The notes under the pieces are model-generated. The model ran no database searches. It was given only the letters and a program-made list of their open reading frames with translations, and was not told the origin of the DNA. This document shows, piece after piece, positions 1 through 9,155 of a DNA stretch of 10,721 nucleotides; within the stretch, counting starts at the first letter, position 1; each line of letters starts with the position of its first letter. The stretch is from Deltaproteobacteria bacterium. Lineage in GTDB: Bacteria > Myxococcota_A > Polyangia > HGW-17. The position numbers and the translations under genes were made by a program. Location: contig QKIM01000676.1 in assembly GCA_003249585.1 (NCBI GenBank), positions 1 through 10,721 on the forward strand, written 5' to 3'.

Positions 1-154
1 CCGTGAAGGCGTTGAGGGGGTCGACGATGAGCAGGGCCACCCGTGCCGGATCGAGGTCGATGCGGCGGCGGACTCTCGCGCCGGCCTCGATCCGTCTGAT
101 CCACTCGCGCTGCTTGACCAGGCGATTCTCAGCCGTGAGGTAGGGGAGCGTCAA
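1..154 (-). CDS. Isochorismatase-like cysteine hydrolase, N-terminal fragment
   Basis: Only the first 51 codons are visible; the gene runs off the left edge. Residues 39-50 read VALLIVDPLNAF, which resembles the first beta strand and Asp motif of the isochorismatase/nicotinamidase fold (usually LLVIDMQNDF). Asp45 would be the Asp of the family's Asp-Lys-Cys catalytic triad; the Lys and Cys lie outside the window. The start is a TTG at 152-154 with an ideal AAGGAG six bases upstream. No ATG or GTG is available in this frame before codon 39. The first 26 bases overlap the 3' end of mtaB, so translation is probably coupled to it. The substrate cannot be told. A different Rossmann-like hydrolase is possible, because the assignment rests on one short motif. 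Confidence 0.5.
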   Translation of the reverse strand, partial: MTLPYLTAENRLVKQREWIRRIEAGARVRRRIDLDPARVALLIVDPLNAFT

Positions 155-1397
155 GGGCCTCTCCTTGGATGGCGCCACTGTCCACCGTGTCGACGCGGAC
201 TCTCACCAGTGGCGGCGGCGGCGCGGAAGAACGGAAATCAACCGTGATGAAGCTTCCGGACATTCCCTGATACCACCCGGTCTCCGGCAGCGGGCGTTCC
301 GTGGCGACCTCCACTTCGGTGTCCTGCAGGGCCGCAAGGAACCGCGCGCGCAGTCGAGCGTCTTCAGCGCGAAGATCCGCGGCCCGGGCTTTGACCGTCG
401 CCTTTGGGAGGCCTTCGAGGCGTGCAGCGCGTGTCCCAGGGCGAGGCGAGAAGGGGAAGACATGGAGATAGGAGAGGGGGAGGCCGGCGAGCCAGCGGGC
501 TCCCGCCAGATGATCCTCGTGGGTCTCGGAAGGGAAGCCTGCGATGACGTCGGCGCCTATGGCCATGGCAGGGTTGACCTTGAGAATCCGGTGGCAGAGC
601 ATCTCGTACTGGGAGGTCGTGTTGGGCCGTCCCATGGCACGAAGGACGGGGTCGCTCGTGGCCTGCAGGGGGAGATGGATGTGCGGGGCCAGCCGCGGGT
701 GCGCCAGGTGCGAGATGACCTCATCGGTGACATACTCGGGTTCCACAGATCCCATGCGGATCCTGGTGCCGGCGGGGAGCTCGTCGAGGAGGCGGCCCAG
801 GAGCCAGCCGAACCCTCGGCCTTCCTCGGTCCAGCTCCCGAGATTGATCCCGGTGAGGACCACCTCACCATATTGTTTCGACATGGTCGCGAGCTCGGCC
901 AGGATTTCTGTGGATGGACGGCTCCAGGACGCGCCCCGGGCGTGGGGGATGATGCAATATGCGCATCGCTTGTCGCAGCCTGTTTGGATGAGGAGCGGCG
1001 GGCGGGAAGCTGATGGGGCGAAGCCGGGCAGAACCATGCGCATGGACGGTGTGACGCCGAGGAGCTGGGCGACGATGGAGGGGATGTCCTCCTTGCGCTC
1101 CCGCTCGACGACGACGAGCCCGGGCTCCAGGGACGTGGTGTCATCATGGAGATCAACATAACACCCCGTCGTGACGATGGTTGCGCCCGGGTTGGCCCGG
1201 CGCGCCCGGTGGACCGCCTGGCGGGTGTCGCGCTCGGCCTGGCTGGTCACGAGACAGCTGTTGATGACGATGACATCGGCGGGATCCCCATAGGGGACGA
1301 TGGTGACCTCCGGGGGGATCCGGGCCATCCACCGGCGTGTCTCGTACTGGTTGACGCGGCACCCGAGGGTGTAAAAAGAGACGGTTTTCGGGGGCAT
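129..1397 (-). CDS. mtaB: tRNA (t6A37) methylthiotransferase MtaB
   Basis: Radical-SAM enzyme (422 aa) that adds a methylthio group to t6A at position 37 of ANN-decoding tRNAs, giving ms2t6A; cytoplasmic, with two [4Fe-4S] clusters. The N-terminal UPF0004 domain carries the cluster cysteines C13 (in TLGCRVNQYET, close to the MtaB signature TLGCKVNQYET), C48 (INSC) and C79 (TTGC). The radical-SAM motif is C141-x3-C145-x2-C148. HLPLQATSDPVLRAMGR at 241-257 and the GFPSET loop at 287-292 fit the family, where the first is usually HLPLQSGSD. A TRAM-like RNA-binding region occupies about 360-415. Length is normal. The open frame continues upstream, but only into antisense-like Arg/Gly/His-rich sequence, so the ATG at 1395-1397 is chosen. 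That ATG shares a base with the stop of the barrel gene (TGATG), and no good Shine-Dalgarno is seen, which suggests translational coupling. MiaB and RimO are less likely given the TLGCRVNQYE motif. Confidence 0.93.
   Translation of the reverse strand: MPPKTVSFYTLGCRVNQYETRRWMARIPPEVTIVPYGDPADVIVINSCLVTSQAERDTRQAVHRARRANPGATIVTTGCYVDLHDDTTSLEPGLVVVERERKEDIPSIVAQLLGVTPSMRMVLPGFAPSASRPPLLIQTGCDKRCAYCIIPHARGASWSRPSTEILAELATMSKQYGEVVLTGINLGSWTEEGRGFGWLLGRLLDELPAGTRIRMGSVEPEYVTDEVISHLAHPRLAPHIHLPLQATSDPVLRAMGRPNTTSQYEMLCHRILKVNPAMAIGADVIAGFPSETHEDHLAGARWLAGLPLSYLHVFPFSPRPGTRAARLEGLPKATVKARAADLRAEDARLRARFLAALQDTEVEVATERPLPETGWYQGMSGSFITVDFRSSAPPPPLVRVRVDTVDSGAIQGEALDAPLPHG
161..166 (-). promoter_or_regulatory. 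Ribosome binding site deciding a TTG start
   Basis: On the minus strand this reads AAGGAG and ends six bases before the TTG at 152-154. It lies inside the mtaB coding region. It is the main evidence that the next gene starts on a rare TTG within mtaB and not on a later codon. Confidence 0.55.
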
Positions 1398-2287
1398 CAG
1401 AAGGAGTACTCGGCGGAGATCAAAAAATCGAGGGCGATGAAGGAGCCAGCGCCTGTGACGTTGCGGAAGGCGGGACCGAAGGTGAGCCCCAGCTCTGCCC
1501 CCACGGCGAACTCGTCGGTGAAGGAGTAGCGGGCTCCACCGACCCCCTTCACCACCACCGCGGCGCCGTCGTTGGGGCCGTTGGAGATGATGAAGGAGAT
1601 GCCACCCAGGGCCTTCACGTAGGGATTCAGCGGGATGTCCCACCGAGGTTTGTCCAAAAAGCGCCACATGATCCCGCCCAGGACATCCAGGCCAAACCCG
1701 TTCATGCCGCCACACTCATAGGCTTCAGCATCGGAAGCCGGGGCCGAGCAGTCGCCACCGAAGTTCATCGAGAGGCTGCTGTCGATCCAGAGTCGGCGTG
1801 TGATGCGGTAGGAATACCCCAGGTTGACCAGAAATCCGCCTGTGGCGTTGTCGGTCAGGCCGGCCTTGACGCCGATGCCACCCCAGACCGCGCTGGGACC
1901 CATGGGCGAGAGCCGGAAGACGGGGGGACGCTGGTAGCCGGGGTCGATGACCTTGTAGATGGTCTTTCGCTTGGGAGGAGGGGTTTTTGTCGGATCGGTG
2001 GTGGCTCCCTTGGCGCCGGATTCTGAGCCCGGGGTCTTGCCTGGCGCTGCAGCACCGGGCACCGGTGTGGCGTCGCCTGTAGGCTTTGCCGTGGGGACCG
2101 TCGCTGTAACACCCGGTACCGCTGTGGCATCCCCTGTGGCTTTGGAGACCACTGTGGTGGCGGGGGTATTCGCCTTTACCGTGGTGTCGGCCGGTTTTTT
2201 GGGGACGGCGGCAGTTCCCGGCGTCTGAGCCGTTACGAGGGAAGGGAACAGGGTACACAGGAATAAATAGGTAAATGTGCGAAGCAT
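1397..2287 (-). CDS. Secreted protein with Thr/Pro/Ala linker and outer-membrane beta-barrel
   Basis: I do not recognise a named family. The 296-aa product starts with a Sec signal peptide (residues 1-20, cleavage likely at LVTA|QT). A low-complexity Thr/Pro/Ala/Lys/Gly linker follows (about 21-110) and contains the repeated motif TGDATxVPG at 51 and 70. Residues about 130-296 alternate polar and hydrophobic positions with many Gly and aromatic residues, and the protein ends in AEYSF. A terminal Phe is typical of BAM-inserted barrels, so an OmpA-like or OmpW-like 8-stranded barrel is likely. C180 and C192 could form a disulfide in a surface loop. The ATG at 2285-2287 is chosen because it sits directly before the signal peptide; an ATG at 2303-2305 would add six residues. 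The gene lies 25 nt after the cyclic-nucleotide-binding gene and overlaps mtaB by one base. The role is unknown; the linker may cross the peptidoglycan. Confidence 0.78.
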   Translation of the reverse strand: MLRTFTYLFLCTLFPSLVTAQTPGTAAVPKKPADTTVKANTPATTVVSKATGDATAVPGVTATVPTAKPTGDATPVPGAAAPGKTPGSESGAKGATTDPTKTPPPKRKTIYKVIDPGYQRPPVFRLSPMGPSAVWGGIGVKAGLTDNATGGFLVNLGYSYRITRRLWIDSSLSMNFGGDCSAPASDAEAYECGGMNGFGLDVLGGIMWRFLDKPRWDIPLNPYVKALGGISFIISNGPNDGAAVVVKGVGGARYSFTDEFAVGAELGLTFGPAFRNVTGAGSFIALDFLISAEYSF

Positions 2288-2312
2288 AACAGTCTCTTGA
2301 AGCATCCCGGCG

Positions 2313-3605
2313 TCAGAAGACGAGGTCCTCCGCGGGGATGGCGACGTCGGCCTTGACCTTCTTCGTGGTCTCGGAGCGGTCGAGGGCGACCTGGTAGATA
2401 TGGGAGAGCAGATCTGGGTAGAGGACCGCGAGTTGATCGAAGCGCGCCTTGGTGAGCTGCAAGAGGACGACCCCCTCCTCTTCGACCCTGATCGAGGCGG
2501 TCGCCGGCGTATCGCGGATGAGGGAGATCTCCCCGAAGACGGAACCTGGGCCCAGTACACCGAGGAGGGTCTTGTCTCCGCCCTTTCCGGCGATGACCCG
2601 GACCTCTCCGGAGGCCACGAGGTACAGTCCGCTGGAGGAGTCTCCTTCACGGATGATGGAGGCCCCCCCTTCAGGAACGACGGGCTCGAAGGCGCTGATG
2701 AGGTCGGCCTTGGCCTCGGTGCTGAGGGTCTTGAAGAGGGGAGAGGTAGCCATGAGGTTCTTGAGAAGGCGGAATCGTGTGTACCGGGCCAGCTCGTCGG
2801 CCAGCGCCGGATCGTGTTCGAGCATGGCGCTCAGGAGCCCCCAGGGGATCTCGACGATGATGCTGGACTCGGACGCGACGATGGTAGCATTGCGGGGACC
2901 GGAGGTCACCAGGGACATTTCGCCGAAGAAGGTGCCCGACCTCAGGTGGCCAAGGCGGGTCTTGCCCGTCTCTCCCTGGCGGTAGACCTCGAGGACACCG
3001 CTGACCAGAATATAGAAGGAGGAGTCGACCTCGCCCTGGGTGATGATCTGTTCCTGGGCGGGGATGAAGCGAAGAACGCCGTCACGCAGCAGCAGGCCCA
3101 GAGAGTCCTGTCCCATGGCCTGGAAGAGCGCGACGCTGCGTCCCTGGGCTGGTGGGGGGAGGAAGAGGGAGGCTGAGGCGGTGTCCCAAATCTCCAGCGC
3201 CATGTCGAGGGTCTCCTCGACATTGAGCGCCTCGGGAATCTCTACGGGAACCTCGGCCTCGGTACGCTGTGGGGGTGTGATGGAAGGTCCCTTGGTTCCC
3301 GAGGGTCCGAAGGTGGTGAGGAACCGTTCCAGCAAACGTGTGTCGGGGAGCTGCTCACGCCTCGACAAATAGACCAGGGTGGCGAAGCTCCCCGGGAAGT
3401 TGGCCGTGGAGGTGAAATAGGTGAAAAGTTTTTCACCGTGCGGTGCGGGGATCCGGTCGGGATTGAGGGAAGAGACGGCCGCAAGTAAATCCAGATGGCG
3501 CTGTGCATCGGACGGCGCGGCTTTCAATCTGAGCGCGGCTGCGTACACGGCCCGCGTCTCGTTTCCCGCAGCAAGCTCATCTTTGGGGAGGGTGGTCTGG
3601 GCCAT
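2313..3605 (-). CDS. Tandem cyclic-nucleotide-binding domain protein
   Basis: A 430-aa soluble protein with no signal peptide or membrane helix. Residues 1-155 are mostly helical (possibly TPR-like) with a Pro/Thr-rich joint at about 101-125. Two cNMP-binding (CRP/PKA-R type) domains follow, at about 160-285 and 287-410. The first phosphate-binding cassette, FGEMSLVTSGPRNAT (227-241), keeps the Glu (E229) and Arg (R238) that contact the ribose and phosphate of a cyclic nucleotide. The second, FGEISLIRDTPATAS (357-371), keeps E359 but has Ala368 in place of Arg. The first site may therefore bind cNMP while the second is degenerate or structural. No DNA-binding, channel or kinase domain is attached, so the output is probably protein-protein contact. 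The ATG at 3603-3605 lies two bases after the stop of the upstream TPR gene, which argues for one mRNA. It may read second messengers for the kinase module; that is inference. Confidence 0.88.
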   Translation of the reverse strand: MAQTTLPKDELAAGNETRAVYAAALRLKAAPSDAQRHLDLLAAVSSLNPDRIPAPHGEKLFTYFTSTANFPGSFATLVYLSRREQLPDTRLLERFLTTFGPSGTKGPSITPPQRTEAEVPVEIPEALNVEETLDMALEIWDTASASLFLPPPAQGRSVALFQAMGQDSLGLLLRDGVLRFIPAQEQIITQGEVDSSFYILVSGVLEVYRQGETGKTRLGHLRSGTFFGEMSLVTSGPRNATIVASESSIIVEIPWGLLSAMLEHDPALADELARYTRFRLLKNLMATSPLFKTLSTEAKADLISAFEPVVPEGGASIIREGDSSSGLYLVASGEVRVIAGKGGDKTLLGVLGPGSVFGEISLIRDTPATASIRVEEEGVVLLQLTKARFDQLAVLYPDLLSHIYQVALDRSETTKKVKADVAIPAEDLVF

Positions 3606-3607
3606 GC

Positions 3608-4984
3608 CTAGAACCTGATGACGTTGACGCCGCCGCCTGTTCCACCGTTATAGGAGGGGACGCCGCCGGGAGTCAGGCGACGGAAGTGGGATTTGTATCC
3701 TGAGTCGGACGATGCGCCAGCGCTGGAGACGACGGCGAGGAGGACGACTGCGCCCACGCCGATGGCGATCCACCAGTACCATTTGAGGCCGAAGATCATG
3801 CCGGATTCGTCCATGGGGCCTCCGCCTCCGCCGGCATAGGGGTCATTCCCGCCCTGGGGAGGCTGGTTGCCGCTGGCGTTGTAGCCCGTCCCTGAGTAGG
3901 GGTTGTCGCTGGCGGCGGGAGGAGCGTTGCTGCCACTGTTGAAGAGGTTCTGCCGTTCGGCGTCACCGGAGAGCTCGCGGATGCGTGTGGCGACGGAGTG
4001 GATGGAGGGCCAGCCCTGCTTGATCACCGGAGCTTTGAGATAGATCTTGTAGTAGTAGATGGCTGAACTGACCTTGTTGAGACGGTCATAGCAGTAGCCG
4101 ATGGAATAGTCGATGAGGTGGTTGTAATAATTGAGGGATATCTCGAGACGCTTGCGGGCCTGGAACTTGTAGACGGCCTGCTGGTACTGGCCTCTTGAGG
4201 CCAGGGTGTAGGCGTCTTTATAGAGCTGCATCATCCGCTGGTACCTGGCATCGGAGGTGTTGTAGTTGGTGGTCGCCTCTGCCTTGGCCACAAGGCCCTT
4301 GAGATGGTTCATGTAGGTGCGGACACTGGCCTTGGTGGGCCAGCGGGAGTCGATGGGCTTCCTGGTATTCAGATATTTGTTGAACCAGTAGATGGCCGTT
4401 TTGTAGTTCTTGTCCAGGGCCAGGCAGTACCCGATCTGGTAGTCGAGGAAGGGCGTATGGAGTCTGTACTGGAGGGCCTTGCGGCGGATCTCCTTATAGA
4501 GGATGGCCGCGGAGCGGTAGTCACCGCTGCTGATTTTTTTGTTGGCATAGGCCACCTTCGCCATCAACTCCTTGCGGACCTCGGCGATCTTGTCCTTGAC
4601 GGGAGAAACCGCCGGAGCGGTGGAGCGCTTTTTGAGTTCCTCGATTTTTGCCGTGACCATCTCCTTGGTGGGCCAGCTCGCAGGGAAGGAGGGGGCCTGA
4701 AGGTAGATGGTGTAGTGCTCGACAGCCTTGGCGAAGTTGCCCTCTCCCTCGTAGCACAGCCCGATGCGGTAATCGATGATGTGTCCGTAGGTGCCGTCAC
4801 GCTTGGCGTACCGCTTGACCTCCATGAAGAGGGCCCTCGCCATGGTGTATTCCTTTTTGGCGTAGTAGGCTTTTGCGCTCTTGTAGGTTGTGGCGTACAC
4901 GGGCATCTTGTTGTCGGCGGAGGCGGCGCCGGGTGCCACCGCGCTCACGATCAGGCAGGCGAGGGTGAAAGCTAGGTATCTCAT
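3608..4984 (-). CDS. Periplasmic three-unit TPR-like protein with C-terminal membrane helix
   Basis: No named family is recognised. The 458-aa product has a signal peptide (1-23, ASA|DN) and then three homologous units of about 85 residues spaced about 110 apart (35-120, 145-231, 254-340). Each unit carries TPR-like helix pairs, a DYxIGxC motif (D71, D181, D292) and a Trp-Pro-Thr/Ser motif near its end (W104, W215, W325). A Gly/Asn/Pro-rich spacer (345-395) leads to a hydrophobic helix (about 401-421) and a short basic, Gly-rich tail. The predicted topology is periplasmic repeats anchored from the C-terminus, with the tail in the cytoplasm. The ATG at 4982-4984 is preceded by AAAGGA at good spacing; an upstream in-frame TTG would extend the n-region and looks less likely. 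It starts 28 nt after the kinase stop and ends 2 nt before the next gene. It may be a scaffold or partner for the kinase's periplasmic part, which is inference. Confidence 0.85.
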   Translation of the reverse strand: MRYLAFTLACLIVSAVAPGAASADNKMPVYATTYKSAKAYYAKKEYTMARALFMEVKRYAKRDGTYGHIIDYRIGLCYEGEGNFAKAVEHYTIYLQAPSFPASWPTKEMVTAKIEELKKRSTAPAVSPVKDKIAEVRKELMAKVAYANKKISSGDYRSAAILYKEIRRKALQYRLHTPFLDYQIGYCLALDKNYKTAIYWFNKYLNTRKPIDSRWPTKASVRTYMNHLKGLVAKAEATTNYNTSDARYQRMMQLYKDAYTLASRGQYQQAVYKFQARKRLEISLNYYNHLIDYSIGYCYDRLNKVSSAIYYYKIYLKAPVIKQGWPSIHSVATRIRELSGDAERQNLFNSGSNAPPAASDNPYSGTGYNASGNQPPQGGNDPYAGGGGGPMDESGMIFGLKWYWWIAIGVGAVVLLAVVSSAGASSDSGYKSHFRRLTPGGVPSYNGGTGGGVNVIRF

Positions 4985-5012
4985 AACGTGGTCCTTTCTT
5001 CCCAAAAGGGGT

Positions 5013-6938
<1,926 letters not shown>

Positions 6939-6976
6939 CGATTCGCCTCTGGGAGCCTTTGCTTTTTGGGCCTCGC

Positions 6977-6998
6977 ATGGTGAACATAGTGACACCAT
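6977..6998. promoter_or_regulatory. Inverted repeat, possible operator
   Basis: ATGGTG (6977-6982) and CACCAT (6993-6998) are perfect 6-bp inverted arms around a 10-bp spacer. The element directly follows the candidate -10 box of the kinase operon and would cover its transcription start. That position would suit a repressor, but no regulator can be named and 6-bp arms can arise by chance. Confidence 0.3.
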
Positions 6999-7026
6999 AA
7001 CATAGCTGAAAACATGAAAAATTCAA
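6999..7026 (-). promoter_or_regulatory. Candidate sigma70-type promoter for the kinase operon
   Basis: On the minus strand, TTGAAT (7021-7026) and TATGTT (6999-7004) are separated by 16 bases in a locally AT-rich stretch. The match is 4/6 at -10 and fair at -35. Transcription would begin near 6992, leaving about 55 nt of leader before the kinase ATG. A second TATGTT lies 16 bases further downstream (6983-6988). This was judged by eye only. Confidence 0.35.
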
Positions 7027-7193
7027 AGCTGAATCAGCCCTTTTCGCCGCTATTTTCTCCTGTCGGAATGCCACACAAGCACACCGGAATTCCACCGGCG
7101 GAGGTGGTGACTTCCTTCCGGGCGAAATATTCAAGGCGCTGCAGGAAAATATGGATGTTGATTTTTTCCGGGCCTCAGAGGAATATGTGCAAC

Positions 7194-8606
7194 ATGCACC
7201 GATGCCTCGTCTGTTTCCTGATTTCCATCTTCGTCACTTTGGTCCCCGCGTCTCCAAAGGCGCAGGAAAAAAAAACCGCAGGGCACCTGACGGGGGTCAC
7301 GTACAGGGAGCTGCTCAAGCTCGCGGTGACCCATGCGCCGTCCCTGAGGATCGCGCGCCTCAAGCTGGCGGGGTATGATGCCATGCTCTCGGGGAGCAAG
7401 CTCTTGTACGCGCCCACGGTCTCACTCTCATTCCAGGGAGCGCCCTCGCCGAGATTCACCTGTGTGGTGCCGCAGGCCTGGATCGACTCGGGCAACACGG
7501 GCGGTCTGAGCGAGAAGGAGTTCCGAGAGCAGTTCTGCGTGGGGACCGACCGCGACGACTCCGTGACCCTGGACCTCGACGGCTACGCCCTGAGGTTTCA
7601 GATCAAGGCCGTGCAGCCTCTGTTCACCTTCGGAAAGATCTCCTACGCCCGGGCCATGGCCAAGGCGGCCCTCAGGGGCGGCGAGGCGAACCTGACCGCA
7701 CAGACCCGCGATCTCCAGCTTCTGGTCCGCAGGGCCTGGTACGGTCGCAAGTCGGCCCGGCTCATCTCCGCGCTCCTCAAGGATGCCGAGTCCATCATGA
7801 AAAAAGCGAAGGTGAAGGCCTCCAAACTGGAGGCCGACGGGAAGATTACGCCGGTCCAGATGATCCGGCTCAAGCTCGGGGAGAACCTGATCCAGCGCAA
7901 GAAGCTCGACGTCGTGAAGATGAACGCCCTCTCCCTCTCGGCGCTGCGGGCGCTCTCCGGTCGTGATCTCGACATCGAGGAAGGCGGCTTCTCGGTGAAC
8001 AGCGTCCGTCCTCCATCGCTCAAGACCCTCCTCGCCAAGGCGCTGAAGCGTCGTCCCGAGCTCAGGGCCCTAGAGGCGCTGAGGGCTGCCAAGGCAGCCA
8101 AGGTGGGACTGGCCCGGGCCGCATTCTATCCCAATTTGGGCGTCTTTGTGCAGTACACCCTCAAGCTCTCCAACTCCGACGATCCCAAGTCCGTGTCCGC
8201 CAACGACGGACTCCACGGAAACTCCCTGGCCTTCGGGCTCGGGCTCGAGATGAAGTTCGACCCCGCACGGATGATCACCGACCTGAGGCTCGCCCGGCTG
8301 GAACGCCGCGAGGCCGATGCACGGATCGCCGCCGCCCGTGATCTTCTCAGGCTTCGGCTGGCCAAGGCACGGGAAGAGGTCAATTACCAGATTGATCGAA
8401 TCCGTCTGCTGAGCAGGGGTGTTAAGCTCTCCCGCGCCTGGACCCTCGCTCTCTCCGACCAGGAAGAGCAGGGGTCGTTCAAACCCAAGGATATGGTGGA
8501 TTCTCTGACCTCCTATTTTACGCTGAAGATCGGGCTTATCGAAGCCCGGTACGAGCTGGCCTGCGCCTGGGCGGCGCTCAGGCACGCCACCGGGGAAGAC
8601 ATCTGA
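7194..8606 (+). CDS. TolC-family outer membrane efflux protein
   Basis: Outer-membrane channel-tunnel protein (470 aa from the chosen start), normally the exit duct for tripartite efflux pumps or type I secretion. It has a signal peptide (1-19, VPA|SPK likely) and two OEP-type halves of long heptad-like helices. Family landmarks are QPLFTFGK (141-148, where a strand-to-helix turn is usual), RRPELRALEA (286-295) and ARAAFYPNLGVFVQYT (307-322). C90 and C115 lie in the first beta-hairpin region and could be disulfide bonded in an enlarged outer loop. The start is uncertain: ATG 7194 gives the most compact signal peptide, with GAGGA 11 bases upstream. ATG 7155 has AGGA at 8 bases, and ATG 7185 is also possible. 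The frame stays open to 7014, but that part looks non-coding. No membrane-fusion or inner-membrane pump gene is beside it, so the partner pump is unknown. The tatB-like gene follows after 3 nt. Confidence 0.88.
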   Translation: MHRCLVCFLISIFVTLVPASPKAQEKKTAGHLTGVTYRELLKLAVTHAPSLRIARLKLAGYDAMLSGSKLLYAPTVSLSFQGAPSPRFTCVVPQAWIDSGNTGGLSEKEFREQFCVGTDRDDSVTLDLDGYALRFQIKAVQPLFTFGKISYARAMAKAALRGGEANLTAQTRDLQLLVRRAWYGRKSARLISALLKDAESIMKKAKVKASKLEADGKITPVQMIRLKLGENLIQRKKLDVVKMNALSLSALRALSGRDLDIEEGGFSVNSVRPPSLKTLLAKALKRRPELRALEALRAAKAAKVGLARAAFYPNLGVFVQYTLKLSNSDDPKSVSANDGLHGNSLAFGLGLEMKFDPARMITDLRLARLERREADARIAAARDLLRLRLAKAREEVNYQIDRIRLLSRGVKLSRAWTLALSDQEEQGSFKPKDMVDSLTSYFTLKIGLIEARYELACAWAALRHATGEDI

Positions 8607-8609
8607 GCC

Positions 8610-9155
8610 ATGTTCGACGTTTCCCTCGGCGAGTTCATCCTCATCCTCCTCATCGCCATGGTCTTTGTGGGTCCGGAAAATCTGCCCAGGGTGGCCCGCA
8701 AGATCGGGGGCTTCATCGGGCAGATCCGGGAGGCGATCTTCACGGTGCGGCAGGAAGTGGAGAAGGACGAGCAGGCTGCACAGGTCTTCACCGAAGTGCA
8801 CCAGACCGTCTCGGAGCTGGCCAGCGCCGTGAACATCCGCAAGGTGGTGAGAGAGATGGGGGCGCCGCTCATGCAGCCCGACCCCCCAAGAGCGTCGGCG
8901 CCAATGGAGTGGGGCGAGTCGGCGGAGCCCGTTGACGATGCAGACCTCCATGACGAGGCGGCCTATGGTGCGCTCCCGGACGAGGAAGTGGGGGATGAAG
9001 AACCCGTCGATCCGAACCTCGACAGTGCGGCCCTGGACGACGGGGAGGACTCCCCGGAGGAGCACGGCGCGAAGACCGATCGTGGGGTCCCCTGGGCGAT
9101 TATGGAAGAGAAGAGCACGAAGACCCTGGAGAAGCCCTTCCACAGGGTCCCCTGA
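8610..9155 (+). CDS. tatB: Sec-independent protein translocase subunit TatB-like
   Basis: The N-terminus (MFDVSLGEFILI) gives one membrane helix (about 4-20), then the hinge Gly21-Pro22 and an amphipathic helix (about 23-80), the standard TatA/TatB architecture. Glu8 in the membrane helix and the MFD start favour TatB, which with TatC forms the receptor for twin-arginine signal peptides. The tail (about 95-160) is acidic and Pro-rich, probably disordered, as is common in TatB. Length (181 aa) is normal. The ATG at 8610 follows the tolC stop by 3 nt with GGGGAAG about 11 bases upstream, so the two are probably cotranscribed. No tatA or tatC is in the window, so a TatA paralogue or an orphan TatB cannot be fully excluded. 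The stop codon abuts the nifS stop. Confidence 0.85.
   Translation: MFDVSLGEFILILLIAMVFVGPENLPRVARKIGGFIGQIREAIFTVRQEVEKDEQAAQVFTEVHQTVSELASAVNIRKVVREMGAPLMQPDPPRASAPMEWGESAEPVDDADLHDEAAYGALPDEEVGDEEPVDPNLDSAALDDGEDSPEEHGAKTDRGVPWAIMEEKSTKTLEKPFHRVP

Noticed and set aside
1398..1715. Upstream extension of mtaB
   Set aside because: The open frame before the ATG at 1397 gives Arg/Gly/His-rich sequence lying inside the barrel gene in another frame. The MtaB signature starts only a few residues after 1397.
7081..7112. CCACC/GGTGG hairpin and CACCGG direct repeat upstream of tolC
   Set aside because: The arms are only 5-6 bp in a GC-rich context with no positional link to a promoter or start codon, so chance is the simpler explanation.
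7014..7193. Upstream extension of the TolC-family protein to an ATG at 7014
   Set aside because: The added 60 residues would bury the signal peptide, the ATG at 7014 has no Shine-Dalgarno, and the stretch is AT-richer and unlike the coding sequence around it. A start at 7155 or 7185 stays possible.
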